Part shown: one piece after another, positions 1-11,600 of the stretch | How positions within the stretch are numbered: position 1 is the first letter of the stretch | How the letters are laid out: the number at the start of each line of letters is the position of its first letter | NCBI RefSeq assembly: GCF_964275005.1 | Contig: NC_092705.1 | Span: 67,001 to 131,000 of the forward strand | Direction of reading: 5' to 3' | Length of the DNA: 64,000 nucleotides | Source of the DNA: Diadema setosum | Taxonomy: Eukaryota > Echinodermata > Echinoidea > Diadematoida > Diadematidae | The notes under the pieces: generated by a model | The model's database searches: none | Seen by the model: the letters and a program-made list of their open reading frames with translations, nothing else | What the model was told of the DNA's origin: nothing | Translations under genes and position numbers: made by a program

Positions 1-1384
1 GGTCTTCGTATGATTGATCCCTATACATATGCCCTTGCTCAAAAAATGACATGGGTTAAATGTTTATTAGATAAAAATTATGATAGCTTATGGAAGAGAA
101 TTGAACTCGCATTTTTAAAAAAATTTCACGCATAGATATTTTGTGGATTTCTCATGCTCCAGAATCCATTCTGAGAAGTCTCAATAACACCCAGTTGGCA
201 GATTCCCTCCGGACTTGGTATATTTTTAGGGAAGGGGCTTCTAGGGAAATCTTAGGGAAAACTTTCTCAGATATTTGGAATTGTCAGTCATTGTGGTTCA
301 ATGAAAAGATAAAATCCAAATCAAAACAATATCTGTATTATGATGAATGGTATGATAAAAATGTTCGTAAGGTTTCCGATTTGTTGAACCCACCTCTCCC
401 TGGACACAAATTATTTGAAGAATTAATTTAAGATTTTGATGTTTCTCGTGAAGACAGAAGAAAATATACATTTTTGTTGAAAAGTATACCAAATTTTTGG
501 CTGGAATCCACTGATGTAGAAAATACGGACAATGATGTTGTTGGTATGATTGTTGATAAGCTTGTTCAATCTAAAAAGTCCCTAAGTATGCATATTATGT
601 AATACAAGAAAAATGTACCTCAGATGACCGTTATGAACTATTCCACCAGACTTAAATTGGGAAGTGGTTCATAATGTGAATTTCAAGTGTTCGATACTCA
701 TTTACGCTCTTTTTATTTCAAAATTGACAAACTCTTCAAGTGATTTTTTGTTTAAGATAAAGAGAAAAGATTCGCCTAACTGTACCTTTTGTGAAATATT
801 ACCTGAAACAACTGTTCACTTGTTTTGCGAGTGCAATGTAGTAATGCCTGTATGGAATGATTTGTTGCAAATAATTTTATAACATGATAGTGATTTTAGT
901 CTGGATAATTTCAAGAAAATGTTTGGAGTTTCTTCAGATAAATTCTTATCTTTTTTGTTTTTGTCGTTAAAATATTTCATTTATATATGTAAATTTAAAA
1001 ACATTAGACCCAATTTTGAATTTTTTAAGTTACACTTGAAAATTAAGAAAGAAACAGAGTATTACGTGGCTAAGAAAAGAGGTAAACTTCATCTTCACTT
1101 TAAGAAATGGAAATTTGAGTTGTAAAACCCAGTAGATGTTTAACATAGACTGTATTTGTTAGGGTAGAACCTTCAAGATGTTATACTGGTGACTACCACA
1201 ATAATTTGTGTATTGATCAAAATGATACTGCGTTTTTATGTCTTATTGATGATCTTATTTTCATTTTTATTTTTATTCTTATTTTCATTTTTATTTTTTG
1301 TTCCATATGTTCATAATATTGTGTAATTTGTATTGTTTGTAATCAAGAAATCAATAAAACATACAAATACAAAAAAAAAAAAAA
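1..1384 (+). mobile_element. L1/Tx1-like LINE, 3' part with poly(A) tail, cut by left window edge
   Basis: This is the 3' portion of a non-LTR retrotransposon. The first codons read GLRMIDPYTYALAQKMTWVK, matching the post-RT segment of the LINE at 19-21 kb. Further on, a CCHC cluster (C-x2-C-x8-H-x4-C, about 780-835) fits the C-terminal zinc-knuckle-like domain of such reverse transcriptases. The coding frame is broken: frame 1 stops near 133, coding resumes in another frame at 141, and there are stops at 429 and near 600. It is therefore a dead copy. Coding ends at 1125. A 3' UTR follows, with AATAAA at 1353-1358 and 14 A residues at 1371-1384, which marks the retrotransposed end. The 5' end lies outside the window. 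Confidence 0.85.
141..1125 (+). pseudogene. Decayed LINE ORF2 C-terminal region
   Basis: Pieces of the LINE open reading frame lie at 141-431, 664-882 and 919-1125 on plus, separated by stops and frame changes. The middle piece carries the Cys/His cluster with C-x2-C spacing followed by an HLFCEC-type end, the same arrangement as HLFWDC in the minus-strand LINE at 20 kb. No piece can make a working enzyme. The homology call rests on the pairing of these two copies within the window and on the known zinc-binding domain of reverse transcriptases. Confidence 0.75.
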
Positions 1385-1451
1385 CATTCCCACTGCCACC
1401 TGATAGTCACAGACAACACTGTAATAAGCACACTTTCACGGGGAAATTACA

Positions 1452-1457
1452 TTTATT
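1452..1457 (-). terminator. Candidate poly(A) signal for a long SELENOT 3' UTR
   Basis: AATAAA on the minus strand, followed downstream by a GT-rich stretch (about 1395-1425), as expected for a cleavage and polyadenylation site. It lies about 4.1 kb beyond the SELENOT stop, just short of the LINE poly(A) end at 1384. Whether SELENOT transcripts run this far is not shown by the sequence; other AATAAA matches occur nearer the stop, for example at 5177-5182 inside a MITE. Confidence 0.3.
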
Positions 1458-4400
1458 GGTTCTCAGTTTATTTGACATACAGGAGTACACATCAGTTTAC
1501 ATGTACTGTACTACAAAACAGCAGGTGAAAGTATTCAGGTAGTCCAAACAGTCAAACATGCATAACCGGTAAATCATAAATGTAAAATAAAATAAACAAG
1601 CTTACCCGGAAAAAAATTGTGCAGCCTATTCTCACAAATCATTTTCCACTACCATACAGACAAAACACCTTCAACAGATTTAACGAAAAGCACAAACTGA
1701 AACATAAACAAATCAAGTAGTACACCATCCCTTATAGAACTGGATAAAGAAAAAGCATGTCTAAATTTATACAGAAGCACATCAGTCACATGTCACTATT
1801 GGGGTACCAAATCCGTGTACAGCATCTCAAAAATGTACAATGTTCAGGAGACTGAAAAAAAAACATAATGACAGCCAAAGCACTTTTACAAATGGAACTG
1901 CCTTTCCTTTGACATGTTGTGGCGTCGTAATACTTTTGGGTAAGACAACTACGTGTACCCGAACAGGATTTGGACAGGGCATCACTTAACTGAGTATGTG
2001 ACAATTAATCAAAAACAAAAAACAAAAAACAAAAAAAAAACAGTGATTTGTACACCTGTATTCATCAAAATTTGAGATACTAGTTCTTGTCAACCCACCA
2101 ACAATACATGTATATCTTTACTTGTGCAAGTTTTATTCTTTCTTGGGCAATTATGTGTACTAGATGTAGTTGGATATCCTGACAAATAATTCAATTATAG
2201 AGTTTCAAACATATACAATATCCAACTCACTCCAATTTAAAATAGAATTTACACATCAGCTATAAATCACTAGATTGCACCATCAGTCTTGTGGGTTTTT
2301 TTTTTTTTTTTGTTATGGACAATCACTTTTACATAAGGCTAATATCTCAACATGAAGGACACTACATATCTATTATGTTGCTACATTACATATGCACAAC
2401 TTACTTTTGTCAAACTTTCATGAGTTATAAGGAGCGACTGCCTATTACTTGTAAGTCTGAAATTATACACGTTAGTCGGGTAACATGAGTAACTTGGCAA
2501 ACTCCTACAAATACATGTTGGTGTTGTTAATTATCCTATTACACACAAAGAAATGTCTCCCATGTGGAAGGCAACAGCAAATCAAAGCATTCAAATGTAC
2601 CCTCTCTTTTAAGTGTAAATGTCAGTAAATCTAATAATGTTGCAGATAACAAATGGGAGATTAAAATGTTTGATGTCTAGCTATTACATCACCTTTGATA
2701 AGATAGATTTGTAGTATCAAGGGCATACCAATAACACTGAAGCTGTAAGCTCGTGTCTGACATATACACCATGCCTCTGCATTCTGTAAACTCAAATCCA
2801 TGATGAGATGAATTACAGTTTGACATTAATCTCTTCATCTACTCTCAAAATTTCAGTGTATGTACACGTACATCCCATTACTTCAAATCACAAAGATTGA
2901 AAATTTTTATGTTAGCCTCTCACCTTGAATTTTGAAACTTAATTTACTGTGCATTCTAATTAGGAATTCCTTGTTTCTGTTGCCTTTCACACACCCTTAT
3001 CAATACATCTAACCATTATTACTCGAGTAGTAAATCAAAGCATTGTACTTAGGCATAACAAAGAAACTGTAATTGTGACAAGTAGCTTTTTTTTCAGATA
3101 ATTCTGTGATTTTGCAAAAATCTATCTACGCATTATCTGACTAGAATGCATCCACACATTTTTCGTATGGGGATACGTTTACATGTGCACACAGCAAAAT
3201 GTCAGAATTGACCTTAACCTTGACTACACTTCATCAAAACTACAGTCAATATTGGTCAGTCATGCCCTGCATAAACACTTTGTATGTTCCTGCAAGAGAA
3301 TGGTTATGTCAGTTTCGAATAGCATGTTTTTATCATTATGATATAAGAGCACCTTTAATAAATGTATAGAATAAACCACTGGACATTACTTGCAGATGTT
3401 CTTATATGTAAAAATTAAAAATTGTTTTCATGTCAATCATCTTCTGTGATTTCTCATGTTATATTTCCCGTCCTTAGAGTTACAACACACACGCAAGAAT
3501 ATTCACTGAGTAGTAAGTGTCTACAAATGCACTTTGGTCATGTTGTGTGCACTTGCATATCTCTCTCTCTCTCTCTCTTTCTCCTTCTTTCTCTCAACAT
3601 AAAAAAAAGAAAAAAAAGTTTCATTGAAGTCAAGTTGTTCCGTTGAAGGTGTCAGGTTTATCCTCTGTCAGTGGACTAATCTATTCCCGTCAATAGATGT
3701 CTTTCCAGCCAAAGCATGCGTCTCATTCAAGATCGCTTTCTGCCTTAGCCTTCATAGTGTCAGCACTGTATTAGAGGTAGCCAAATCACCAGAGTTCCCC
3801 ACATTCTGTGTTTCTATATAGTCATCAAACTACATAAAAGTCAAATACAGTTGTATGTCTAAATAGAGCACTCAGTAAAAACTCAAACCATCCATGAATG
3901 AGTACAGTGGTCAGAGAAAAACACGACTCACAAATGCCTTTTTTTGTGTGTGTGTGTGTGTATTTCCTCAGTCTTCAGTAGCAGTTAAATGTTTTGCGTG
4001 TATGAAATCTCCATGACAGGGTCATTCATTATATCAAGTAGTCTATTTCTCATGGCAGATAAAAGGAAGGTGGCTTTTAAAAGATTTCAGTTCAGTCTCT
4101 AGAAGATGGAGTTAATCCATCCCCACCCATCTAGACAGCACTCTCTCCAAGCTCTCTGAAATACATACATGCATAAACAAATAAATCATACCAAAGTTAC
4201 AGTATGAATCTGTAAAATATCATGAGATGAGATTAACTAATACTATCATCTACAAATGTAGATATACTGACAAGCTGGAAGTTTTACTCTATTCATCTTA
4301 AAGAGAAGATGAGGAACTCTAGTTTTCAAATGGCATAAAACTGACAGCAACGGAACATACTGGCTGTGAATGAGCTTTCCCCAATGGCTTGCTAGAGACT

Positions 4401-4980
4401 GCTCCACTCCTGTATCATAAAGATAAAGCAGATGAAATCTCATGTTTGCAATATGTGGCCTTTGGCCTGTTCTTTTAAACATGTACCAGTATTAACCACC
4501 TACAATACAAACTGAAGACATGTATGCTGCTCCATAAATACAGTGTTCAACTTCATAATACATGCCTACAGTGTCATCTGCCACTTTCTAGAAAATATAA
4601 AGGAAAGGAAAACCTTCTGATTTTGTCCATAGGTTTAAACAGTGTCATATGTAAAAATAGTGAAGTTTCAGCAACATGTGTTCGTTTAACGTAATCTGAC
4701 ACCCTTACCTTAAACTAATTTGTAGGTTCGATTTCTATAAATTTTGTATCAAAATGTGTGGGATGTAGGATCACATAAAAATGTCGTGAAATATCAAGGC
4801 GTTAGGAAGCACCGACAAAAATTTGATGGGGGGCATAATGCCCCATCACCCCCCCCCCCCCCCCCCTCCCTCCAAGTATTAGGGTTAAATGTTTGTTAGA
4901 TGAATGCTCAATGAAAACTGCAAATTTAATACAGTAACGTTCCCTGTAGACTGCAGAAGCCATAAGAATACCTGCAATCA
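1458..4980 (-). other. SELENOT downstream region, possible long 3' UTR
   Basis: AT-rich, mostly unique-looking sequence without a credible exon on either strand. It contains (TC)n at about 3560-3596, (GT)n at about 3943-3962, and a C tract at about 4849-4866. If the distal poly(A) signal is used, this is 3' UTR and should contain the SECIS element needed to read the TGA codon as selenocysteine. I searched by eye for the ATGA / AA / GA core and found no convincing match. Confidence 0.35.
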
Positions 4981-4984
4981 TTAA

Positions 4985-5342
4985 AGGTCCAGTTTACCTT
5001 TGGGAGCAGTGATTTCAAAAATGTTCAAGATATCACATTTGATTCATATGTGTAGGTCTGTTGTATCATAAAACATCCTACCATATAAAGTTTTTGCAAT
5101 AAAGCCTAAAATATAAGGAGATATCAGTGTTTTTCTCAATAAACCGTAACTGTATACGCTTTAGTCTGGAAATATTTTTATTATAACTGTTGTTTATATT
5201 TTGTGTATTTAACAACACTTGACATCGATTACACGGATTCAAATTTTTACAGTGGTTGTTTCTATCATTAAATCACATTTTAGAACTATTTTAAACACTA
5301 ATGCTGGGTTTTTGTTTCATATGCAAAAGGTAAATTGTGCCT
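4985..5342. mobile_element. TTAA-flanked MITE
   Basis: A 358-bp element bounded by TTAA at 4981-4984 and 5343-5346. The left end reads AGGTCCAGTTTACCTTT and the right end, on the opposite strand, AGGCACAATTTACCTTT, giving imperfect terminal inverted repeats. TTAA target duplication is typical of piggyBac and Kolobok-type transposons. There is no coding capacity, so it is non-autonomous. It lies about 240 bp past the SELENOT stop, possibly inside the transcript, and contains a minus-strand AATAAA at 5177-5182. Confidence 0.7.
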
Positions 5343-5581
5343 TTAAATTGTTGCCTGTACACCTGCAATGACAAAAATACATACATTGTACACTGGAAAC
5401 TCGGAGATCCTTGGGACCAGAAAACTTGTTTGCTATGTTACAAATAAACAATACAAAATAAAGCAGATTTTTCTTTGGGACCAGAGAAATTAGTTTGTCA
5501 TATGAGTATTTTGATATACTGTATCAGATCTCTTCATATCAAGTTGTCACTGCATCTGTACACAAAATCATCAACTCACCA

Positions 5582-5685
5582 TTATATCTGTCTGTAGTTC
5601 AATTTCATGGTGTTCTCAAGAATTTGGACAAGTTCTGGAAACTTTGGCACCTTGCCAGATTCCAGTTTGGACCAAATTGGCATGC
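5582..5685 (-). CDS. SELENOT: SELENOT exon 4 (C-terminus)
   Basis: This exon completes Gly161 and encodes residues 162-194, then TAA. It contains MPIWSKLESGKVP and ends MKLNYRQI. The family's W-S-K-L-E-S-G motif is intact. The acceptor is TCCTAG at 5686-5691. It is separated from exon 3 by a 5.1-kb intron filled with repeats. Confidence 0.93.
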
Positions 5686-8600
5686 CTAGGAAAAACATAA
5701 AATGCATAAATTTTTGAGAAACAGAAATAAAAGAGCACTCCATCCACATGCACAACACATAAATTTTACACTGTACATCAACCAGGATATACTCAGAAAC
5801 GACCTTTATTTTTTTCTCCTGTCAAGATATAACAATCTAGAAAATATAAAGGGAATTCCACAAAAATTCACTTTTCTAGCATAATGAAAGAGCACTTGAC
5901 TTTAGAACCACTTTCAGAAAGCAAAGAAAATTGCTACCCTTAACATATTTGATTGGTTTCTGTATCATTGTACATGCAAATTCATGTACATTAAGTTGTT
6001 CACAGAATATTTTTTTCTTCATTGACTTTACACAATGTACAGCAATACAATGTACATTCATTGTTGTATTACTTATAGTCTACTGTAAAAGTGGATATTT
6101 TCGCGCGACTAATTTTTCGCGCTAGGCCAGGTCAGAAGAGTTTCGCGTGTTTTTAATTCCGCGGAATCAAGACATCATGCACAGGAACGTATGGCAAGCA
6201 AAAATATTCGCGTGTTTTTATTTTCGCGCTAGTTTCTGGTTGCGCGAAATGCGCGAAAATTTCAACACCGCGAAAATTTCCACTTTTACAGTATACAAAT
6301 GTAATACAACAATGAATAATACAGTGGGGCTACAACATAAGCGTGGCTTGATTTGCCTGCAGCCCCCGTACATAATACACAACGGAAAGAGAATAGGATG
6401 GAGGGGATGTTGCATAGAGATAGGATAGATGAAAGGAGAAAGGGAAAGGAGAGGTCTGTCTGCTTTCATTAAAGGTTTATACAAAGTACACTGTACTGTA
6501 AGTTCACCTGTATCACTGATTAGCAGCAAGGCATGACAAAATATTTTCTTACCGAGGTACAGGTAAACAGTTAATACAGTTCATGGTCGGTTATCTGTAT
6601 GTCATTGTAAAGTTGATAGAATGTGTAATTTTCATGAAAAAATTAATTCTTGTGGAATTCCCTTTATATTTTCTTTACATTGTTGTCAACACATGATGCC
6701 ATAACCTCTAGTAGTCTCCTCATCCAGCAGTTCCAACACCAAAACCTTAAAAATTCATACATAGCTTTTATATCAATTGTCGCAATTTTCCTCAAACTTT
6801 CACTGATGTGTTCTATTAGTGTTGCTGCTTTCAGTCAATCCACATTTCTCTTTCATTCCTACACAATGGAAAATATAACAAACATTGATCCTTAATCCAC
6901 CTTACCTTTGGTCAACAATTCAATATAAAGCTGCATACAAGCCATTAGAGGCTTGGTGTACTGTCCCTGGTAGAGTTTTACACAATAAATCCACCTTCCA
7001 TTTTCCAATTTACTGCCTTTCATCATTGCTTCAAGTTACCATAAAAACACTCCGAGTAGCATAAAAATGCAGTGACAAATAACAACACTTTTCACAAGAA
7101 AGAACAGCATTAGGGCAGAGGGCAACTCATCATGAGGACATCAGATTCCAGCACTCTGCACTACCTGATACCACGCCATAAACAATCAACTTGTAGAAAC
7201 ATGTATCCTATTCAATATCATTGTGACAAAGTTTCCTTCAATGTAATATTGTTTAAAGTAGTCCTGGAAATTACACAAGTTTACACCCAAAGGTCATATG
7301 TTCCGTTTATAGATCAATAAAAGTATACATGTACACTGTACAGTACTTTGTTGTACATGCTACAATAATTGTAACTCGATTATGCATTTTTGTTATAAAC
7401 ATCAGTCAGTCTATCTATTATACATGAAGCCTGGAAATTCAATTCCACCTTCCCCTCCCCCCAAAAATAATAATGATAAATTTAAATAAATGAAACAGGA
7501 TAAAGAAAATGATTATTCAACAGAATATATTTTCATAAAATAAGTATAAATCTATACTGCCACCAAAAATCTTGAACATCTCAAAACTTTCATGGATGCA
7601 AGAGTTGCATCACAGATTCGCATTCAGCGCCAGCAAAATAGGGTAAACCCATCAATTCACTTTCACTATGTTCACCACTTATAAGGAATTACTTATATAG
7701 TGCACTGCCATTATAATGAACACGACACGGTTATAACGAAATTCCAGTTACAAACAAGTAAAAATTCAGGCCGCAACATTATCAGCTCTATGTCTTTCTA
7801 CTTTGTTTGGTTATAACGAAATTTCTACTAAGAAAACTGCCGGTGAACAGCCGCAGGGGTCGCACTTAACTTTTTTTTTTTAACTAGCCAGGCGGACTAC
7901 TTAGAATCAATTTTGACACTGAAGCAATATTTTGGCTAGCCAGACGGACTAGTAACTTCAGAATTTTACGATTTTTAGCTAGTCCAACGTGATTTTGGGT
8001 GGCCAATGGCCAGCGGACCATCGCCAATTTCGAACCCTGCGGTCCCGAGAACTTTGTTAAAACAAGAGTCCACTGTATTAGAATTCATTTTTTGGTGGCT
8101 TTCTTAGGTATCCTAAAACTCTGGGATGCAAGAGTTGCTTCAACCAGATTCAGATTTAGCCTACTCGAAATAGGATATAACCGTCAAATCTTTTCAATTT
8201 TTACTGTTTATATGGAAATAACAACTATGGGAATTCCAATTTTTGGTGGCCATACAGTGGAAACTCGATGTAACGAGATGGTCGGGACCGCGTCGTTTTC
8301 CTCGTTATAGCCAATATCTCGTTATATCAGAAGGCATGAAAAAAGCATAACAAAATGACATTAATGAGCACATGTGGGACTACCCATCACCTTTCAATCA
8401 ATAATGATAACCTGGTAAATGTTTACTGTGAGTGAGGGAATTACTTACCTCTTTGGGTGAGAAGATGTTTTTCGCCAATTAAATCCAATACATTGTATCA
8501 AGAATGTGTTTCTTAATGGATGTTAGAATTTGTAAATGTATACTGTAGCTTGCAATCGTGTCACGATCATCTGTGAATTGGTATGTGGTTATGACAAGTG

Positions 8601-11600
8601 TGTGTTGTGTGTGGAAAACTCGAACATGTTCTGCACAATGCTGTGTGTGTATGTGACACATTCTGTTATGTACATTATGCCTACGCGTGTGTGAAGATGG
8701 GGAATTCCCGAGTAGAAAAACGAATCACAGCATCAGATTGCCTCACACCTGCTATACGTCATGATGATGTCATGAATGTATTGCATAGGGCAATATATTA
8801 CTGCTAGTGCTACCACACTCTCTGCATGTATCAGTGCACACACACACACACACACATACAGCAGGCGGTGCTAGGTGGAGTGCACTGAAGAAAATACTTG
8901 GTGTACAAGACGGTTTTCATCGCATCGAGCTTTACAATCTTGGAACATGATTGCATAGGCGAAGTAAAGCTTTACCCGAAGAGATTTTGCTTTACCTCGC
9001 TATAACAGGTTTGATGAACTATGTTTTTCTTTGTTTGGAAATCACAAAATTTATCTCGTTATAGCAGTTATTTCGTAATAGCCGATCTCGTTATAAGAGT
9101 AGCGTTTTGCATACACTTGTGTGGAGGGAAATTTGGGACCGGGAAAATTTCCTCGTAATAACCGATATCTCGTTACAGCAGTGTTCTTTATATCAAGTTT
9201 CCCCTGTACCTCAAAATCCTAAAGAATACATGAGTTGGGTAATCCATATTTGGATTAAGCATATAATTAAAATCTGGTCATATATTTTTTTCTTTTCCAA
9301 TTTTTCACCATTTGTTAAAAAAAAAAAATATGGGAATTTCACATTTTAGCTGCCACACTGGCAGCCATCTTCAATATCCCCAAACAAACCCTCAAGGATG
9401 CAAGAGTTGCATCATCCAGATTCAGATTCATGACTTTTGAAATAGAATAAAACCATCAAAAATCAGTGGGAGGACTGTATACTACAGCTTTACCAGGGCT
9501 CAACATACACATGTAAGCAGTGGCCCACGGACGCTAAAAATTGGTGTCAGGCCACCAAATTAATCTTTTGGTGGCCAGATCAGGGAACTTAGATTGAAAT
9601 GGATTGTTACATTTATATAGAGTAGCGGACCCAGTTTGCAGCAGGTTAAGGCCTTTTCAAGGGTATTTAGTAGTATTCTGGTAAAACGGGCAACAGAAAT
9701 TACACATGTAAATAATTTTTTTTTTCTTATTGGAAGAGGTACCATACCGTACCAAAGGCCTCTTGACACTGCATCACAATTTTGTATGGTGGACAATTAC
9801 CCTAGTCATAATAATCAATCTTATGCAGAAAATTTGCTACCACCAAGAGGACCCGGTTTGCGGCAGGGGGGTCCAGTTTGCAGCACCCCACACAAAAATG
9901 TCCCCTGATTTCTTCAAACATTAAAATTTTGCAAAAACCAAATATTTTTTGATGGTCCAACTAGTTTTCAGCTTGTTAGAACACTTTATTTGGATTCATT
10001 ATCTCGATCCTTCACGATTTCATAGTTTTTCAAGATCGCATGTATTTCATCAATTTCCACATATTTTGACATGTAAAATAGCGCTATGTGTGTAAATCCC
10101 ATAGGGGTGCCGCAACCCTAACCCTAACCCTAACCCATCCCCGACATTTTGGTCACTGTTGCAATCCTCAAACTGACAAAGGAAATGAACTTTAGAATAT
10201 TTAACACAGTTACACAAGGAATCCTTACCATGCCAGGCCTCTTTTCATAGTAAGATTTTGTATAAAGATACAAACAAGGGATGATGGTGGTTGCCTAGCA
10301 ACAGAATAAAATCTTAGCGTTTGGTTAAGAAAGTCATACTTTTTTAAAAACAGCATGACACAGACAGTTTAGATTAGAATTATGCAGGCCATCATCCGAG
10401 TTATTTCATGATTCTGGTATCAAAAGAAAGCTCTTCAGTTGCTTTTCAAATAAAACAATTTAGGAAAAAGAATACCCTTCTACTTTTGAAGATATGGTTA
10501 GATATTCCTAGGGGTGCCGCAAACTGGACCCCTGCAGCAAACTGGTGCCCCGACTCTAATGCTTTTATTTTGGGCTCCTGTGTATCATTTTCGGGCCTCC
10601 AAATTTATACTGTATTGGCCAGAACAGGCCATCAAACACAATTTTAGGTTAGTGTCAAGCCTTGGCTATTTTCGAGCTACATGTATGTACAGTACTTTGG
10701 TAAACAGTCTAATGGAACACAATTTGGCAACATGGTAAATGCTGAAGTGAATCTTTTTCTAGCATAGACTGCTTTACGGTAGAAACTCACCATTAAATGA
10801 AATTTCAAAGGCCCCAGTGGAAAGCAGTTGTCCCTCAATAGCATTACTGATGAAGAATAGCATCATACAGGCATAAATCTGTGTGGAAACCAAAGAATAC
10901 ATCAGCCTCCTTTCACAACAATTGTATCATGGATGAAATACAAATATATGTACATGTATGTTCTCAGATGAATGCATACACGCGTATAATTCTTGCACAA
11001 TTTCAATCACTGCTGTGACAAGAGATTTGGAGAGGAAAAGAGACGAAATGTTACAAGTGTAGCTTGCCAATGAAACTGCAGGCATACATACAGTTGTACA
11101 TTTTGTATGCATCCCTCATGACTTTAAGCAGCCTACATTGTATTTTGAACTTACATAAGGAAAGGGATTTCAGTTAGCCATGCATGATAAATGGCCCTGA
11201 CAATGATACAATGTGTCCCTTATTTTAGCAGCATTTCTTCTTAGAATCATCACTCAGTACAGGAACGGTATGCTATACTATGGTATTGGCAATCGTTTCC
11301 TATGAAATGTAGCTTGTTCCATTTTGACTAAACATTTACCACCAAATGACAGTCAGACTAAAACTCACTTTATTTTGTAGTGCCCAAGTCCAAATATGGT
11401 GTGTTTCCATGTTAAATAGAGGGAAAGGGTCATAGCCAAATGCAATCATGCCTATGAGCATCAATTTGGCCACTCCTAGGAAAGAGGCCAGGTACTGACG
11501 AATTGGGTGGGCAGGAAAATTCTCTCCTTCGATCTTGAGGTCGGGGTAACGCTGATGAAGACGGGAAGCGTACTCCTCAAAGACCTGTCGGTACCCTCAG

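Larger units (their letters stand above)
5686..10790 (-). other. SELENOT intron 3, repeat-rich
   Basis: A 5.1-kb GT-AG intron. It holds a broken TTAA foldback copy (5837-6860), a foldback MITE (6057-6318), two Tigger-like elements (7698-8075 and 8255-9206), three dispersed copies of a repeat around the phrase GATGCAAGAGTTGC (near 7595, 8128 and 9397), an inverted-repeat element with telomere-like repeats (9852-10545), and (CA)n at about 8837-8857. I see no additional exon. Confidence 0.7.

Noticed and set aside
3800..3850. SECIS candidate with ATGA and AAA on minus near 3827
   Set aside because: The sequences after ATGA and before the TGAT on the 3' side are not complementary.
5511..5544. 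SECIS candidate: hairpin with TTGATAT/ATATCAA stem in the proximal SELENOT 3' UTR
   Set aside because: The stem is short and no GA partner follows on the 3' side, so the SECIS core quartet cannot form.
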